Assembly: GCA_038049695.1 (NCBI GenBank) | Contig: CP142458.1 | Location: 42,811,501-42,875,500, forward strand | Length of the DNA: 64,000 bases | Origin: Cinnamomum chago | Lineage: Eukaryota > Streptophyta > Magnoliopsida > Laurales > Lauraceae | Reading direction: 5' to 3' | Shown: positions 42,667-56,555 of the stretch, in pieces | Layout of the letters: every line of letters starts with the position of its first letter | How positions within the stretch are numbered: the stretch's first letter is position 1 | The notes under the pieces: model-generated | The model's input: the letters and a program-made list of their open reading frames with translations, nothing else | What the model was told of the DNA's origin: nothing | Databases searched by the model: none | Made by a program: the position numbers and the translations under genes

Positions 42667-45600
42667 TGTCGCGACCCCGGACCGGGAATCTGAATCCGGG
42701 ATCGGGACTAATTAGAAGTAGTGATGATCGATGATGATTATCTACATCCACCATATACAATTTATTTAATTTCCCACAGGTGTCCGCGGTGAGGATATCA
42801 CAACCTTGCATGAATATTTCTTTTAAGTGCGGAAGCGTGTAGCAAATCAAATAGTAGACTATCTCTAGTCATGCAAGCATTAACATCAAATATCAAAACT
42901 ATATCAGAATGAGCAATGATCTATAGCATGTTTCCCAAAAGTTGTTAAAGTTAGACAAACTAACATTTAGTTACATTCCCCAAAATTAGAGGCCAACAAA
43001 GGCCAATATTACAAAATAATAACCCAAAAGAATGGTTAATAAGCTCTCCCCAAAATGTTACGCCTCTTGTAGCCACCCGATGTCTACATGACATCGTCAG
43101 CACGCCACTCTACTAGAGGTTGTGGCTCACCTACCGCCTCCTCCGGCTCCTCCTCAAGGAAACCGGCAACGGGACCTGAGTACCAAAGCAAAGGATCAGA
43201 CACGACGGTCTGGCAAGAGAGTGAGAAGATACAACAACATATAATCGATGAAATATCTCGAAAAGCAAGGAAATCTGTTTAAGCAAGAACTCTCATAAAA
43301 TATAAATCAATTGCTAGAAAACATATAAACAAGATAACACATATGAGGTAACCAAGGAATCGGGAACTCACAAGATGGCAATCACATAAAGCTAAGTCCT
43401 CTGTCACTAACGTGACAACAGTATCACGGGACGTTGATCTCAGTCACACAAGGTGAGGAGAATCAACGCAAATCATATATACAATATAAATATACGGGAC
43501 GGGACCACGGTAGCGAACCGGGTATCGGGACGGGACCACGGTAATGACCGGGTATCGGGATCCAAACTGCAGCTGGCGGGACGGGAGAGGGATTTCCAAG
43601 TCGGGGGATCAAACCGACAAGGTATCCAAGCTTAGTGATGCCGACACATAGGTTAAATAACACATCGTTACATATGCGAGTAAATCAAGTACAAGTAAAT
43701 CAATGAACGGGCAAGAATATCCAAATGTATAACTTCCATTTCATAACGGGCAATACTCTTCGGGACAAGTCAATGTCACTAGTGTAACCATCAAGCTTTC
43801 GGGAAAACAGATCATGTAAAGTAAATCTTGGAAATGAAGAAATATAATGAACCATACCATTTCGGGGAAAACTGTTGATTTCGAGATCTATTTAAGTGGA
43901 TAGGGGTCCCGTATGTCGATTATTGAAAAGACTTGGTACTCCTTGAGTTTGAAGACATCCCGGGCTCCTTATACACTTTGGATTTTCAAAACTTCGAATG
44001 ACATTCTCGTGATATGGTTTCTTTCTCGAATGGCCTCATACAATGCCTAGTGAATCTCCTTTGATCGACAAAGCTCAACGCTCGAACGAACCGGAGCGGG
44101 GAGCTTTTCGAAATCTGGGGAATTTCGGTTACCTGGCGGTCAACTAGCGGTTAGCCGCCACTGGGATGGGCGGCTAGCCGCTGGCTGACCGTACAGCTGA
44201 CCGCGACTGGGCTGCAGAAATGCAGCTTACTGGAAAGCTGACCGCCCCAGATGCGGTTACCTGGCGGTTAGCCGCCGATGCATTCGGCGGTTAGCCGCTG
44301 GGTAACCGTGGAGCTGACCGAATTTCAGGTGGGAAATCTGATGCTCTCTGGAAAGGTAACCGAGAGCGGGCGGTTGGCTAGCGGTTAGCCGCCGATGTGC
44401 CCGGCGGTTAGCCGCTGGCTAACCGTGAGGCTGACCGCGTTTTCAGGGGGAAAATGATGCTCTCTGGAAAAGGAACTGTCACGCCCCCGAAACAGAACCT
44501 CAGGGGCGGGAATGGGATTAAGCATAAATGTATTTTACTTCTCCCAGGATCCGCGTGTGTGAAGACAACACATTCTGAATATTTTGCGGAAGCATTTGTG
44601 GCGTTACGACCCGAAGTCCGTGGCCATCGGATTCCGCGTCGCACTCAACCTTTAGCACATAGCTATTATATCAAGAATCATATCAGACTGGAGTAACCAT
44701 CACAATAAATTGCAGAGCTGACGGTAACAGGATATTACATTCCCAAATATGTTCAAGTTACAATTATCAATGTACATTAATTAAGAATCCCAAGAAAAGG
44801 CTAATAAAAGTCATACAACAAGCTATAAACTACTACCCAAATGTGACGTAGCTCCGATTTCAGGCTCAATGTCTACATGACATAGCCGACAAAACAACCT
44901 ATAAAACATGGCTCCACAGCCAACTCAAGCACTCAACTCGGGACGAAGAAAACTGAACCTGAGTACCAAAAGTAGTGGGTCAGACACGACGGTCTGGCAG
45001 GTGGATGAAAAGATAACAAATATACTGAAGAATAAAACATAAGATAAATCATGATACTCGATCAAATGCTGCATATAATTAAACGGGTGCAAAAGTCGGG
45101 AATCTCGGGAAAACCTGTATTCATTTCAAGCATGGGTAAAACATGAATATCTAATAAAACATGTGTTCATTTACATCATCTATAATCATAGATATTTGAC
45201 AATCGGGTGTTCGTCTAAAACATGTATAAATATAGTGGTTTGACAAAACAAACGTTCATTTGAAACTTAAGTAAAACACAAGTATACAACAAATCAAGTA
45301 TCCATAGCAGTCTAGCAAAACCAATGTCCATTTGAAACATATGTGAAAATACGGATATTTAACAAACCGGGTGTTCATTTAAAACAGGTGTAACCAAGGA
45401 AATCTGACAAGACTAATGTTCATTTAAACCTATTCCAAAGTATGGATATTTAAACAAATCGGGTATCATGTAAAATAGGTATAAACATGGGAATCTGGCA
45501 AAACAAGTGTCATCTAAAACATATTTCAAAGCATCGATATTTAACAAGTCGGGTATTCATTTAAAACATGTATAAACCCGGGGATCTGACAACCAAATGT

Positions 45601-48600
45601 CATTTAAAACAAAGTACGGATATTTAACAATTTGGGTATTCATTTACAACATGTGTAATCATGTAAATCTAGCAAAATCATTGATCGTTTGAAACGTATG
45701 TAAAAGCATGGGTATTCAACCAACCGGCATTCATTTAAAACATGTGCGGGTACAAAGAACAGAAGAAAATATAATAATAACTGAATTTACATTGGAGAAT
45801 ATTAACACTTGTTTAAATAACAACTTTCATAAAGGAAACGAATCATTTATCAGAAAGCAAGTAAGCAATATAAAACATGTCGGGTATCCAAGGAATCGGG
45901 AACTGGCAAGATGGCAATCACATGAAGCTAAGTCCTCTATCACCGAAGTGACAAGAGTCTAACGGGACGTTGGTCTCAGTCACACAAGGTGAGGAGACTC
46001 AACGTAAATCATATAAACAATATAAATATACGGGAACGGGACCACGGTAGCGAACCGGGTATCGGGACGGGACCACGGTAATAACCGGGTATCGGGATCC
46101 AAACTGCAGCTGGCGGGACGGGAGAGGGATTTCCAAGTCGGTGGATCAAACCGACAACGTATCCAAGCTTAGTGATGCCGACTCATAGGTCAAAACCAAT
46201 CGAGACATATGCAAGTAAATCAAGTACAGTAAATAAACAGGTAAAACGGGGGTGCTCAAGGGCACACTGTCATTTCATATCGGGAATACATCTCGGGACA
46301 AATAACTGTTACTAGTGTAACTTCAATGCTTTCAGGAAACAAGTCATGTGATGCAAATCTCGGGAAACGAGGTGAAACCATAAACTATAACAATTTCGGG
46401 AAAAGCATTAATTTCAAGATCTATTTAAGTGAATAGGGGTCCCGTATGTCGATTATAGTCATTACTTGGTACTCCTTGAGTTTGAGGACATTCCGGGCTC
46501 CTTATTCACTTTTACTACTTTCAAAACTTAAAATGACCTTATGGGTAATACTAGATGTCACAATAGAAAAGAATCAAGATTATAATCGGTCCATCCTAGG
46601 TATGATACTAATCCGGAAACATCGAGCAACCTATTCAGTCACCGAAAAGAATAGAATTTGCGATAACCAAGGGCAAGACTTATGTTTAGATATAAAGAAG
46701 ATATCGCGTCGTTCCATCCCGTTCAAGATTGAAATGGATTGAACTTCGATGCATCCGAACCAACCGTGACGAGCATCGGCTCCAGACGCTCTCACATATG
46801 GTCGAGTGAGTCCGAGGAGGTTAGCCAAGGTCCACAAAGAAAAATAAACCTCAAAACCCACTGGACTCAAACTGTACCAGCGCATCATGCCAGGCAGACC
46901 GCATCGCTCGAGCGAATCTAAGAGTTCGCTCGAGCGAACTCATCGGTCGAGTGGTTATTAAAATGCGTTCGAGCGACCAAGCTACTGGAAAACCCGTATC
47001 CCTTTCTGGATAGGTCGCTCGAGCGAACTGTCATGGTCGCTCGAGCGAACTGTCCAGAAACTGAATTCCGGGCAGTTCAGTTCCTCTCTTTCTCTTCCTT
47101 TTTCCTTTCCAACACTTATACAAATGAGTTTTTCCTTACTTCAACAACATCCTAATTACAATAAAACTCTCAGCAAGACTTCAATGAATCATTAAATCCA
47201 ACCTCTTTCTTCACATTCAATCCCCAAACAAGGAGAGGAGTTCCCATCATAGACAAGGGTTCATTTGAGTCAACATTTATAGATAAACAAGGTCTATTGA
47301 TCACATTTCCATAACCAAAGATGTTTTAGCACAACTCTATAAATTAGTATCAATTTCAAATCAATGTAGCTCATAAACATAACCATGAATAGCCAAACCA
47401 ATCCTATTCCTTATAAAACCATATGAGTAAACTTGATCAAATGAAATGCATACCTCTCCAAGAGATTAACAAGATAGAAACAACCATTAATGTGCAAATT
47501 TCGAAATCCATATATATGTGGCAAGGAGCATATGTGCAACATGTATCCAATGATCAAAAACAAGAAATAAACTTGGGATTTTCTCATAAAACTTTGATAA
47601 CATTAAAATCATCCATTCATCCATTTGCCTTGGGTTCCAATCTAGCAAAACAAGCTCCTAATCATCTCTCAAGCTCAAGATCCACAATCTCTACAAAAAC
47701 CCCCAAAAAAGCCCTAAAATGGGTTAAACAATGAAATGACAAGGAAACCTCTCAATAATCAAGGTGGAGCTTCTCTAAGGCTAGAAGATTACAAATCTAA
47801 AAGATGAAGAAGAACACTTACTTGGATGACTTTCAAATGAGAAGAAAAAGCTCAAGGAAGGTCTCAATGTTGATGGATTTCTCCAAAAATGCTATCAAGA
47901 TGAAGCTTGCAAGGAGAGGAAGAGATTGATGATCTCCATTTCTAGTTTGGTGCAAGATTGGTGTGGCTTGGAGATGAAGAAGCAAGAAGAAGAGGAGAAA
48001 GCAAGAAAACCTAGACTCAAAAGGGTTGTGCTGGAACAATGAAAAATGGAAGTGGAAGGGGATGGGTTCCTCTTATAAGCAAGGAGGTTTGGGTCCCACA
48101 ACTTAAGGAACTTGGGTGGCTGAAATCATCTAATTCGGGACCTCGGATGGATTCGACGAAGAAGGAAGAAATGATCGTCGAAATATCTAGTTTCCAAAAA
48201 GTGTATGTTTCACGGATTTCGAGAATATCGAGTTTTGGGTACAGATTTGGTGTGAAAAGACTGTTTTGCCCTCGAGGCCAAGAAATCGGGTTTCGGGTTC
48301 TCAAATGGATACGGAATCAACATGAAAGTTGTAGGATTCCTCAAGATGAATGCAACGGGCCAAAAACACAATACAAAACGAATCGGGAAAATCTCATAAG
48401 AAAATGCAAAGCCGAAAAAGGAACCCCCAAAGGGCCCCACAAGCTACCAAAGCACTCAAAAGCCCAAAACTAGAAGAAAAATCATTCTAGCTCACAAACT
48501 CAATCCAACAAATACTAATCCCACTAAAAGAACTAATCCACAAATAAAACAACACTAATCCAAGAGATTAGGGGTCGGGTTCTCACAGGAACCGTGATAT

Positions 48601-50031
48601 TTCGGCTACCTGGCGGTTAGCCGCCAGTCACCAAGCGGCTAACCGCCGGGTGACCGCAGGCTGACCGCCAGTGCGGGAATCACCCACTGTGTTCAGATTT
48701 TGAGTCACTTTCCTCCTCAAAACCATCCTCCTCACTTTTACTTAATCCTTGACACAAAACTGAGCTAAAAGCTCCTCCAATGCATCTAATTACACTTCTC
48801 CCAAGGCTCCCATAATTGTTCATGCATCACTTCCTTCATCAACATCCCATTCCATACAAAGAAAGAAGGAAACCATTTCACCATAGAGTACTTTGGGTAT
48901 AAACAAGAGAAGAATTAAATGCCATTCATTACTACACTTATAAGTCATAAATGCAATACCATGAATGCACTACCAAAGCTCCATTATGAACATTTATGTC
49001 AAAGCAATGTAATAAATAGACATGAGTGAAAAACACCAAAAATCATGGAACTTATAAAGATCAAAACATCCACTTGCCTCTAGTCCAAGCTAGTTGAAAT
49101 CAAGCCTTTTATCACCTCTATTGCTCAAAGCCAAGCTACAAATCAAAAAAATCCCAAAAACAACCCTAAAATGGGTTACACAAGGAATGACAATGAACAA
49201 ACCAACAATAATGCAAATGTAGTACCTCATGGCCTAGGAGACAACAAATCTAGAAGAATGGAAGGATTACTTACTTGTAGGTTCCACAAATGGCAAGGTT
49301 TAGTTCCAAATGAAGATCTCAAAGTTGTGGATTTCTCTAAAAATGGTACTAAGATGAGGCTTGTGAGATGAGGGAGTGATTGGTGATCTCCAATGTTTGA
49401 TTGATGAGCTCTAGGTGTGGCTTGGGGATGAAGAAACAAGAAGAAGAAGAAGAAAAGTTGCCAAAAGCAAAACCCTAGACTCCTTGTGCTGGAAAAAGGA
49501 AAGAAAGGAAAGGGTTCTCCTTATATAGCAAATGGGAATGGGTCCCACTACAAAAGACACTTGCTTGGCTGAAATCATCTAATTCGGAACCTCGGATGGA
49601 TTCGACGAAGAAGGAAGAATTGATCGTCGAAATATCTAGTTTCCAAAAAGTACATGTTTCGTGGGTTCCGGGGATATCGAGTTTTGGGTACAGGTTTGGT
49701 GTGCAATGACTGTTTTGCCCTCTAGGCTATGAAAATCGGGTTTCGGGATCTCGAATGAATACGGGATCAACATGAAAGTTGTTGAGATCTACAAGATGCA
49801 TGCAATGGGCCAAACACATAATTCACAATAAATCGGGAAAATCTCGCAAGAAAATGCAAAGCCGAAAAGGGAACCCCCAAAGGGCCCCACAAGCTATCAA
49901 TCACTCCAAAAGGCCCAAAACTAGAATCAAGGCTATTCCAAACCCAATTAGACCAAAAACACTAATCAAGCTTAGCACTAACACGCAACTTAATTAGCAC
50001 TAATCGGGTTCACTCGGGTCGGTGTCTTACA
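42667..50031 (-). repeat. Solo LTR A3 (family A), containing nested LTR B2
   Basis: It begins TGTCGCGACCCCGGACCGGG and ends GGTCGGTGTCTTACA, flanked by CCCAC (42662-42666, 50032-50036). The 5' LTR of element B at 59235-59250 shows the empty site. Without B2 it is about 3.25 kb. The palindrome slot is split by B2 (44120-44470 and 48605-48668); CGGTTAGCC-GCT-GGCTAACCG is perfect at 44405-44425. Confidence 0.92.
44477..48587 (-). repeat. Solo LTR B2 (family B, nested in A3)
   Basis: 4111 bp, TGTCACGCCCCCGAAACAG to GGGTCGGGTTCTCACA, flanked by GGAAC (44472-44476, 48588-48592). It inserted inside the palindrome slot of A3. Its own slot (46900-47060) holds CTCGAG palindromes (TCGCTCGAGCGAACT). An inverted repeat TCGACGA/TCGTCGA lies at 48153-48181. 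It is very similar to B3. It is the deepest layer of the nest. Confidence 0.92.
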
Positions 50032-50036
50032 CCCAC

Positions 50037-50729
50037 CTTGGTTTTGCACAAAAATAGCATCCATGGGAAGTCAGAGAGATGGGGAAGAAGATGGCATGGT
50101 TGGGTTTCCAAATGGCAATGGTTTCCTCCATGAATGGGGAGGAGAAAACAAGAAGAAAAGGGAGGGGAAGCTCAGTTGCAGATCTCCCCCTTTGGGCTGC
50201 AACGAATGACTGAGAAGAGGGGAGAGTTATCTTTTTATAATGGGTGGGTGTGGCCCCACCACACTTAAAACTTGCCATGGGTAAAACATTAATCTCTGGG
50301 CCTTGGATGCAATCAACGAAGAAGAGGAAAATGTTTCTCATAAAATCTAGTTTTCAAAAAGTATAATTTTGGCATGGTTCTGGGATCTCGAAATTTGGGT
50401 CTAGATTCAATGTGAAAAGACCGATTTTGCCCCCAGGGCTGAAAAAACTGGTTTTCGGAGCTTCGAATGGGTACGGAGTGAACACGAAAGTTGTAGAGAT
50501 TAACAAACTAAGTCAAACGAGGCTAAAACGCGAATTATCAAAAATTTCAAATAATCTCCCAATCACGCGCAAAGTCACTAAAGAACCCCCGAAGGGTCCC
50601 ACTAATCACAAAGGCACTCAAAACTCCCCAAAACTAGTGAAAAACCATTCTAACTCACAAAATCAACCCAATAAAGACTAATCCCACTAAAAGAAACTAA
50701 TCCAGGAAATTAGGGGTCGGGTTCTCACA
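50037..50729 (-). repeat. 3' LTR of element B, second part
   Basis: It completes the LTR begun at 39386, ending GGGTCGGGTTCTCACA. A minus-strand TATA (TATAAAAAG near 50232-50240) lies in this part, upstream of the palindrome slot in the direction of transcription. Confidence 0.85.
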
Positions 50730-52117
50730 TCCTCCCCCCCTTAGAACATTTGGTCCTCCAAATGAACTAAACAAACCCAAAAACAAGTGGGGACATTAAT
50801 CCCACACTTCGAAAACAAAACCGCAAACGATTGCTCCAAATTGGTCCTCCCGGATGCACTTGAACTCGTTGGGTCATCCTCGTTGTAGAACTCTTCGGTC
50901 AATTTTCAACAGTCGTCAGACATTCCACCACTGGCTCGAATCTGTTACTGTTCTTCCGTCCTGACTGCTCAAGAAATTTGCCATCTCTGACTCCTTTTAA
51001 GTTCCACCAAGTCTCTCGCTTTTATCCACCCTGATACAGAAAATTCTTGGAACAATTCTGTCGACTTCATCACAACTATCGAAGCTAGGGTCTCATGTCA
51101 AACATACAATCTTCAATGTGAACTCTTGCTAGCTCTAACTATTTATGTTCGTTGCTCTTGATCCACTGCACAACAGCCGGTCTTTGCCAATCTTGGCATG
51201 CCTTTACCTTGAAATATTGTCTTATCCTTCTATCTGCCCTTGGCTTCGGAGAATTGGTGACGTTGAGTACTACCAGATGTATCTTACTTTAGGCAATGTC
51301 GTCCAGTCCTCGGTACACTTCTGTCATCTCTGTCAAAGTTGTCGAAATTAGGTCTCCTGCCAATGCACAATCTTCGAGGTGAATGACTTGGAAATCTGTT
51401 ACTTCTTCATATACTAAGCTGATTCAATCAAATGTTTGAACGATCCTCTGAACACTTCACTCATCTCTATCTACTCATTGGAAACACAAGGTTCATAACT
51501 CTGTAGGCTTCCAGCTCTAACTAGACCTGCTAACACTTTAGCTATCATGCTACTCCACATGTCCAAACTTCGTGAGGTGTGCTTTTGTCAAATTCATTCT
51601 TCTCTAAATCTTTCAACTGTCATTGTCCATAGGTGATGATTCTCCTGCTCGTATCTGTACTTTGCCCAAACTGATGTTCTACAAGTCAGTAAAGTCCACT
51701 AAATCTTCTCTATCATGTGATCACGTAACAATCAATTCCACATACAACTCTCTCTACACTGCTACTGAAAACTAGTTTCCTACGCTTTAACCATCCACTG
51801 ATAAATCCTGCTGAGTCGACTCACCATCATTCTGTAATCATTGAAAATCATCTAACACTTATCCGACAAAAGTTCATCAATATCTGCGAAATTTCTAACT
51901 TTTCACGTCTTCTTAGAGTTGTACCACTGAAAATCATCTCAAACCTCATAAAGTTCACCACTTATTCGGCTTATGGAGTCTTCTGACTTAGGAGAATAAT
52001 CCAAGTTTATCCAAAAATCCACACTTACTTGCCTGACGAATCCTCCGACGGTACACGATCAACTGTAATTGAGTCTCGATATGCTGCTCACATTCCTAGC
52101 TGACGAACAATTGGTCG
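50730..52117 (-). pseudogene. Element B internal remnant: polypurine tract and decayed pol
   Basis: A minus-strand polypurine tract (AAGGGGGGGAGGA, 50730-50742) abuts the LTR. The rest has no long open frame, but patches resemble T1 pol, for example CTTTCAACTGTCATTGTCCA near 51618 against CCTTCAACTGCCATGAGCCA at 30073 in the RNase H region. It is therefore probably pol eroded by many small changes and deletions. No gag or PBS is seen. Confidence 0.55.
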
Positions 52118-55100
52118 TGTCACGCCCCCGAACCGAAACCTTGGGGGCGGAAAATGGGATTAAGCATAAATATATTTTACTTCTCCCAGGATCCGCGCGT
52201 GTGAAGACAGCACATTCTGAAAATTTTGCGGAAGCATTTGTGGCGTTGCGACCCGAAGTCCGTGGCCATCGGATTCCGCGTCGCACTCAACCTTTAGCGC
52301 ATAGCTATTATATCAAGAATCATATCAGACTGGAGTAACCATCACAATAAATTGCAGAGCTGACGGTAACAGGATATTACATTCCCAAATATGTTCAAGT
52401 TACAATTATCAATGTACATTAATTAAGAATCCCAAGAAAAAGGCTAATAAAAGCCATACAAAAAAAGCTATAAACTACTACCCAAATGTGACGTAGCTCC
52501 GATGTCAAGCTCAATGTCTACATGACATAGCCGACAAACCAACCTGCAAAGCATGGCTCTACAGCCAACAAAAGCACTCAACTCGGGGCGAGGAAATCTG
52601 AACCTGAGTACCAAAAGTAGTGGGTCAGACACGACGGTCTGGCAGGTGAATGAAAAGATAACAAATATACTGAAGAATAAAACATAAGATAAATCATGAT
52701 ACTCGATCAAATGCTGCATATAATTAAATGGGTGCAAAAGTCGGGAATCTCGGGAAAACCTGTATTCATTTCAAGCATGGGCAAAACATGAATATCTAAT
52801 AAAACATGTGTTCATTTACATCATCTATAACCATAGATATTTGACAATCGGGTGTTCGTCTAAAACATGTATAAATATAGTGGTTTGACAAAACAAACGT
52901 TCATTTGAAACTTAAGTAAAAACACAAGTATACAACAAATCAGGTATCCATAGCAGTCTGGCAAAACCAAAGTCCATTTGAAATATATGTGAAAATACAG
53001 ATATTTAATAAAACCGGGTGTTCATTTAAAACATATCTCAAAGCAGGGATATTTAACAAATCGGATATTCATTTGAAACCGGTATAAACACAGTGATCTG
53101 GCAAAACAAGTGTCATTTGAAACATATTTCAAAGCATGGGTATTTGACAATTCGGGTATTCATTTAAAAACATGTGTAATCATATAAATCTAGCAAAATC
53201 ATTGATCGTTTGAAACGTATGTAAAAGCATGGGTATTCAACCAACCGGCATTCATTTAAAACATGTGCGGGTACAAAGAACAGAAGACAATATAATAATA
53301 ACTGAATTTACATTGGAGAATATTAACACTTGTTTAAATAACAACTTTCATAAAGGAAACGAATCATTTATCGGAAAGCAAGTAAGCAATATAAAACATG
53401 TCGGGTATCCAAGGAATCGGGAACTGGCAAGATGGCAATCACAAGAAGCTAAGTCCTCTATCACCGAAGTGACAAGAGTATAACGGGACGTTGGTCTCAG
53501 TCACACAAGGTGAGGAGACTCAACGTAAATCATATATACAATATAAATATACGGGAACGGGACCACGGTAGCGAACCGGGAATCGGGACGGGACCACGGC
53601 AATAACCGGGTATCGGGATCCAAACTGCAGCTGGCGGGACGGGAGAGGGATTTCCAAGTCGGTGGATCAAACCGACAAGGTATCCAAGCTTAGTGATGCC
53701 GACTCATAGGTCAAAACCAATCGAGACATATGCAAGTAAATCAAGTACAGTAAATAAACGGGTAAAACGGGGGTGCTCAAGGGCACACTGTCACTTCATA
53801 TCGGGCAATACATTCGGGACAAATAACTGTTACTAGTGTAACTTCAATGCTTTCGGGGAAACAAGTAAATCAAGTACAATAAATAAACGGGTAAAACGGG
53901 GTGCACAAGGCACACTGTCATATCATGTGATGCAATGCACTACGGAACAAATAACTGTTACTAGAGTAACTCCAATGCTTTCGGGAAAACAAGTCATGTG
54001 ATGCAAATCTCGGGAAATGAGGTGAAACCATAAACTATAACAATTTCGGGAAAAGCATTAATTTCAAGATCTATTTAAGTGAATAGGGGTCCCGTATGTC
54101 GATTATAGTCATTACTTGGTACTCCTTGAGTTTGAAGACATTCCGGGCTCCTTATGCACTTTTACTGTTTTCAAAACTTAACATGAGCTTATGGGTAGCA
54201 CTAGATGTTACAATAGCAAAAATCAAGATTATCAACGGTCCATCCTAGGCATGACATTAATCCGGAAACATCGAGCAACCTATTCAGTTACCGAAAGGAA
54301 TAGAATTCGCGATAACCAAGGGAAAGACTTGTGTTTAGATATAAAGAAGATATCGCGTCGTTCCATCCCGTTCAAGATTGAAATGGATTGAACTTCGATG
54401 CCACCGAACCAACCGTGAGGCGTGTCGGCTCAAGACATTCTCACACATGGTCCAAACAGTCCAAAAAGGGTAGTCAGGGTCCCACCTAAAACCACGAATT
54501 AGTGTCTAAATCAACACCATTCTTTTCTTTTAGTTCCCTAGTCTTAAAGACCTTAGATTAGGGCATAATTGGTCTTAACACTAAGGTATATACCCCTAGG
54601 ACTCATAGAAAGCCCAAAGGTTTCCAAAAATAAACAATATCAAATTTCACTGGACTCAAACTGAGTCCTCCGATCGATCGGACCGAAGGGCCGATCGATT
54701 GGCCGAAATTTCTGTACCAGCGTGACCCATGCCAGGCAGACCGCATCGCTCGAGCGAATCGAAGAGTTCGCTCGAGCGAACCCATCGGTCGAGCGGTTAT
54801 TAAAATGCGTTCGAGCGACCGGGCTACTGGAACACCCGTATCCTTTTCTGGACAGGTCGCTCGAGCGAACTGTCATGGTCGCTCGAGCGAACTGTCCAGA
54901 GACTGAATTCCGGGTAGTTCAGTTCCTCTCTTTCTCTTCCTTTTTACAACCCTCTTTCAGCCATCTTTATACATCAAATGAGGAGTCTAAAACTTCATTC
55001 AAATACCATCAAATGTTTCACAACCTCCATCACATTCCCCTCCATCAACATCACATTCAATCCAAGGAAAGCAAGAATGAAACCATTTCACATAAGATAT

Positions 55101-56426
55101 AATTGGGACAAAACAAGAGGAATTAAAGGCTATGAACCATCACATATCTATGACAATAAATGTACTATCAAGGCTCTTCATGAGCATTCATTTCAAGTCA
55201 AGTAATAAATAAACATGTATGGAGAAACAATAAAATCAACCACATTTCTATAAAACCATATGAGCAAACTTTGACCAAATAAAATGCATACATTTCTACG
55301 AGATTTAACAAGAGAGAAAAGCCCATGAAGATGCATTTCAAAATCACTAGAATGTGGCAAGAAACATATGTGAAAACATATATCAAATTATCAAGAATAA
55401 GTAACAAAATTTAGGATTTCTCATAAAACTTTGATAACATTCAAACCATCCATTCATCCACTTGCCTTGGGTCCCAAGCTAGCAAATCAAGCTCCTAATC
55501 ACCTATCAAGCTCAAGATCCACAATCTCTACAAAAACCCCCAAAACAAACCCTAAAATGGGTTAAACAATGCAATGACAATGAAACCTTTCAATAATCAA
55601 GGTGGAGCTTCTCTAAGGCTAGAAGATTACAAATCTAGAAGATGAAGAGGAACACTTACTTGTAAGGTCCTCTAATAGAAATGGTAAGCTCTAAGGGAAT
55701 CTTGTAATGGTTGGTGAGCTCCACAAAAGCTATGGAAAGAAAGTTCTCAAGGAGATGAAGAAGATGGTGGCCTCCAATCTCTTCTTGGTGCAAGCTTGGA
55801 AGTGGATTGCGTGATGGGAAGCAAGAAGAAGAAGAGGGAGCAAGGAAAACCCTAGACTCAATGGTTGTGCTGGAACATGAAAATGGAGAAGGAAGGGGAA
55901 GGGTCTCTTTTGTTAACAATTGAGAGGGTGGGGTCCCACAACTTAAGGAACTAACTTGGCGGAAATCATCTCTCTCGGGTCCTCGGATGAATTCGACGAA
56001 GAAGGAAGAAATGTTCGTCGAAATATCTAGTTTCCAAAAAGTATATGTTTCGTGGGTTTCGAGAATATTGAGTTTTGGGTACAGATTTGGTGAGAAAAGA
56101 CTGTTTTGCCCTCAAGGCCAAGAAATCGGGTTTTGGGTTCTCAAATGGATACGAGATCAACATGAAAGTTGTAGGATTCCTCAAGATGAATGCAACAGGC
56201 CAAAAACACAATACGAAACAAATCGGGAAAATCTCACAAGTAAATACAAAGCCGAAAAGGGAACCCCCAAAGGGCCCCACAAACTACCAAAGCACTCAAA
56301 AGCCCAAAACTAGAAGAAAACCATTCTAGCTCACAAACTCAACCCAACAACCACTAATCCCACTAAAAGAACTAATCCACAAACAAAACAACACTAATCC
56401 AAGGGATTAGGGGTCGGGTTCTCACA
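52118..56426 (-). repeat. Solo LTR B3 (family B, in element B internal region)
   Basis: 4309 bp, TGTCACGCCCCCGAACCG to GGGTCGGGTTCTCACA, flanked by GGTCG (52113-52117, 56427-56431). The slot at 54660-54900 holds CTCGAG palindromes plus CGATCGATCGG. It resembles B2 more than the LTRs of its host element, so B2 and B3 form a separate subfamily. A partial internal duplication repeats the GGGCACACTGTCA(C/T)...TCGGG segment near 53780-53990. Confidence 0.92.
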
Positions 56427-56431
56427 GGTCG

Positions 56432-56555
56432 CAAATTCCTTCTCTAGCTCCATCTGTGACATCGAAAAGCTGAAAATTCTGCCAATGTCCTTCGAGAAAC
56501 ACATGCTAAGTCTACCAATGTCCTTCGAGAAACACGTGCTAAGTCCACAAAACTC
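56432..56555 (-). other. Element B internal remnant with 33-bp duplication
   Basis: CCAATGTCCTTCGAGAAACA occurs at 56482 and 56515, giving two 33-bp copies. The region ends abruptly inside the 5' LTR at 56556, marking the breakpoint of a deletion that removed the PBS and the LTR's last ~130 bases. Confidence 0.65.

Noticed and set aside
45708..45962. 84-codon frame repeated at 53229-53483
   Set aside because: Both lie at the same place in solo LTRs B2 and B3, which are recent relatives; the frame overlaps the tail of the 92-bp repeat array and is not kept in the element B LTRs.
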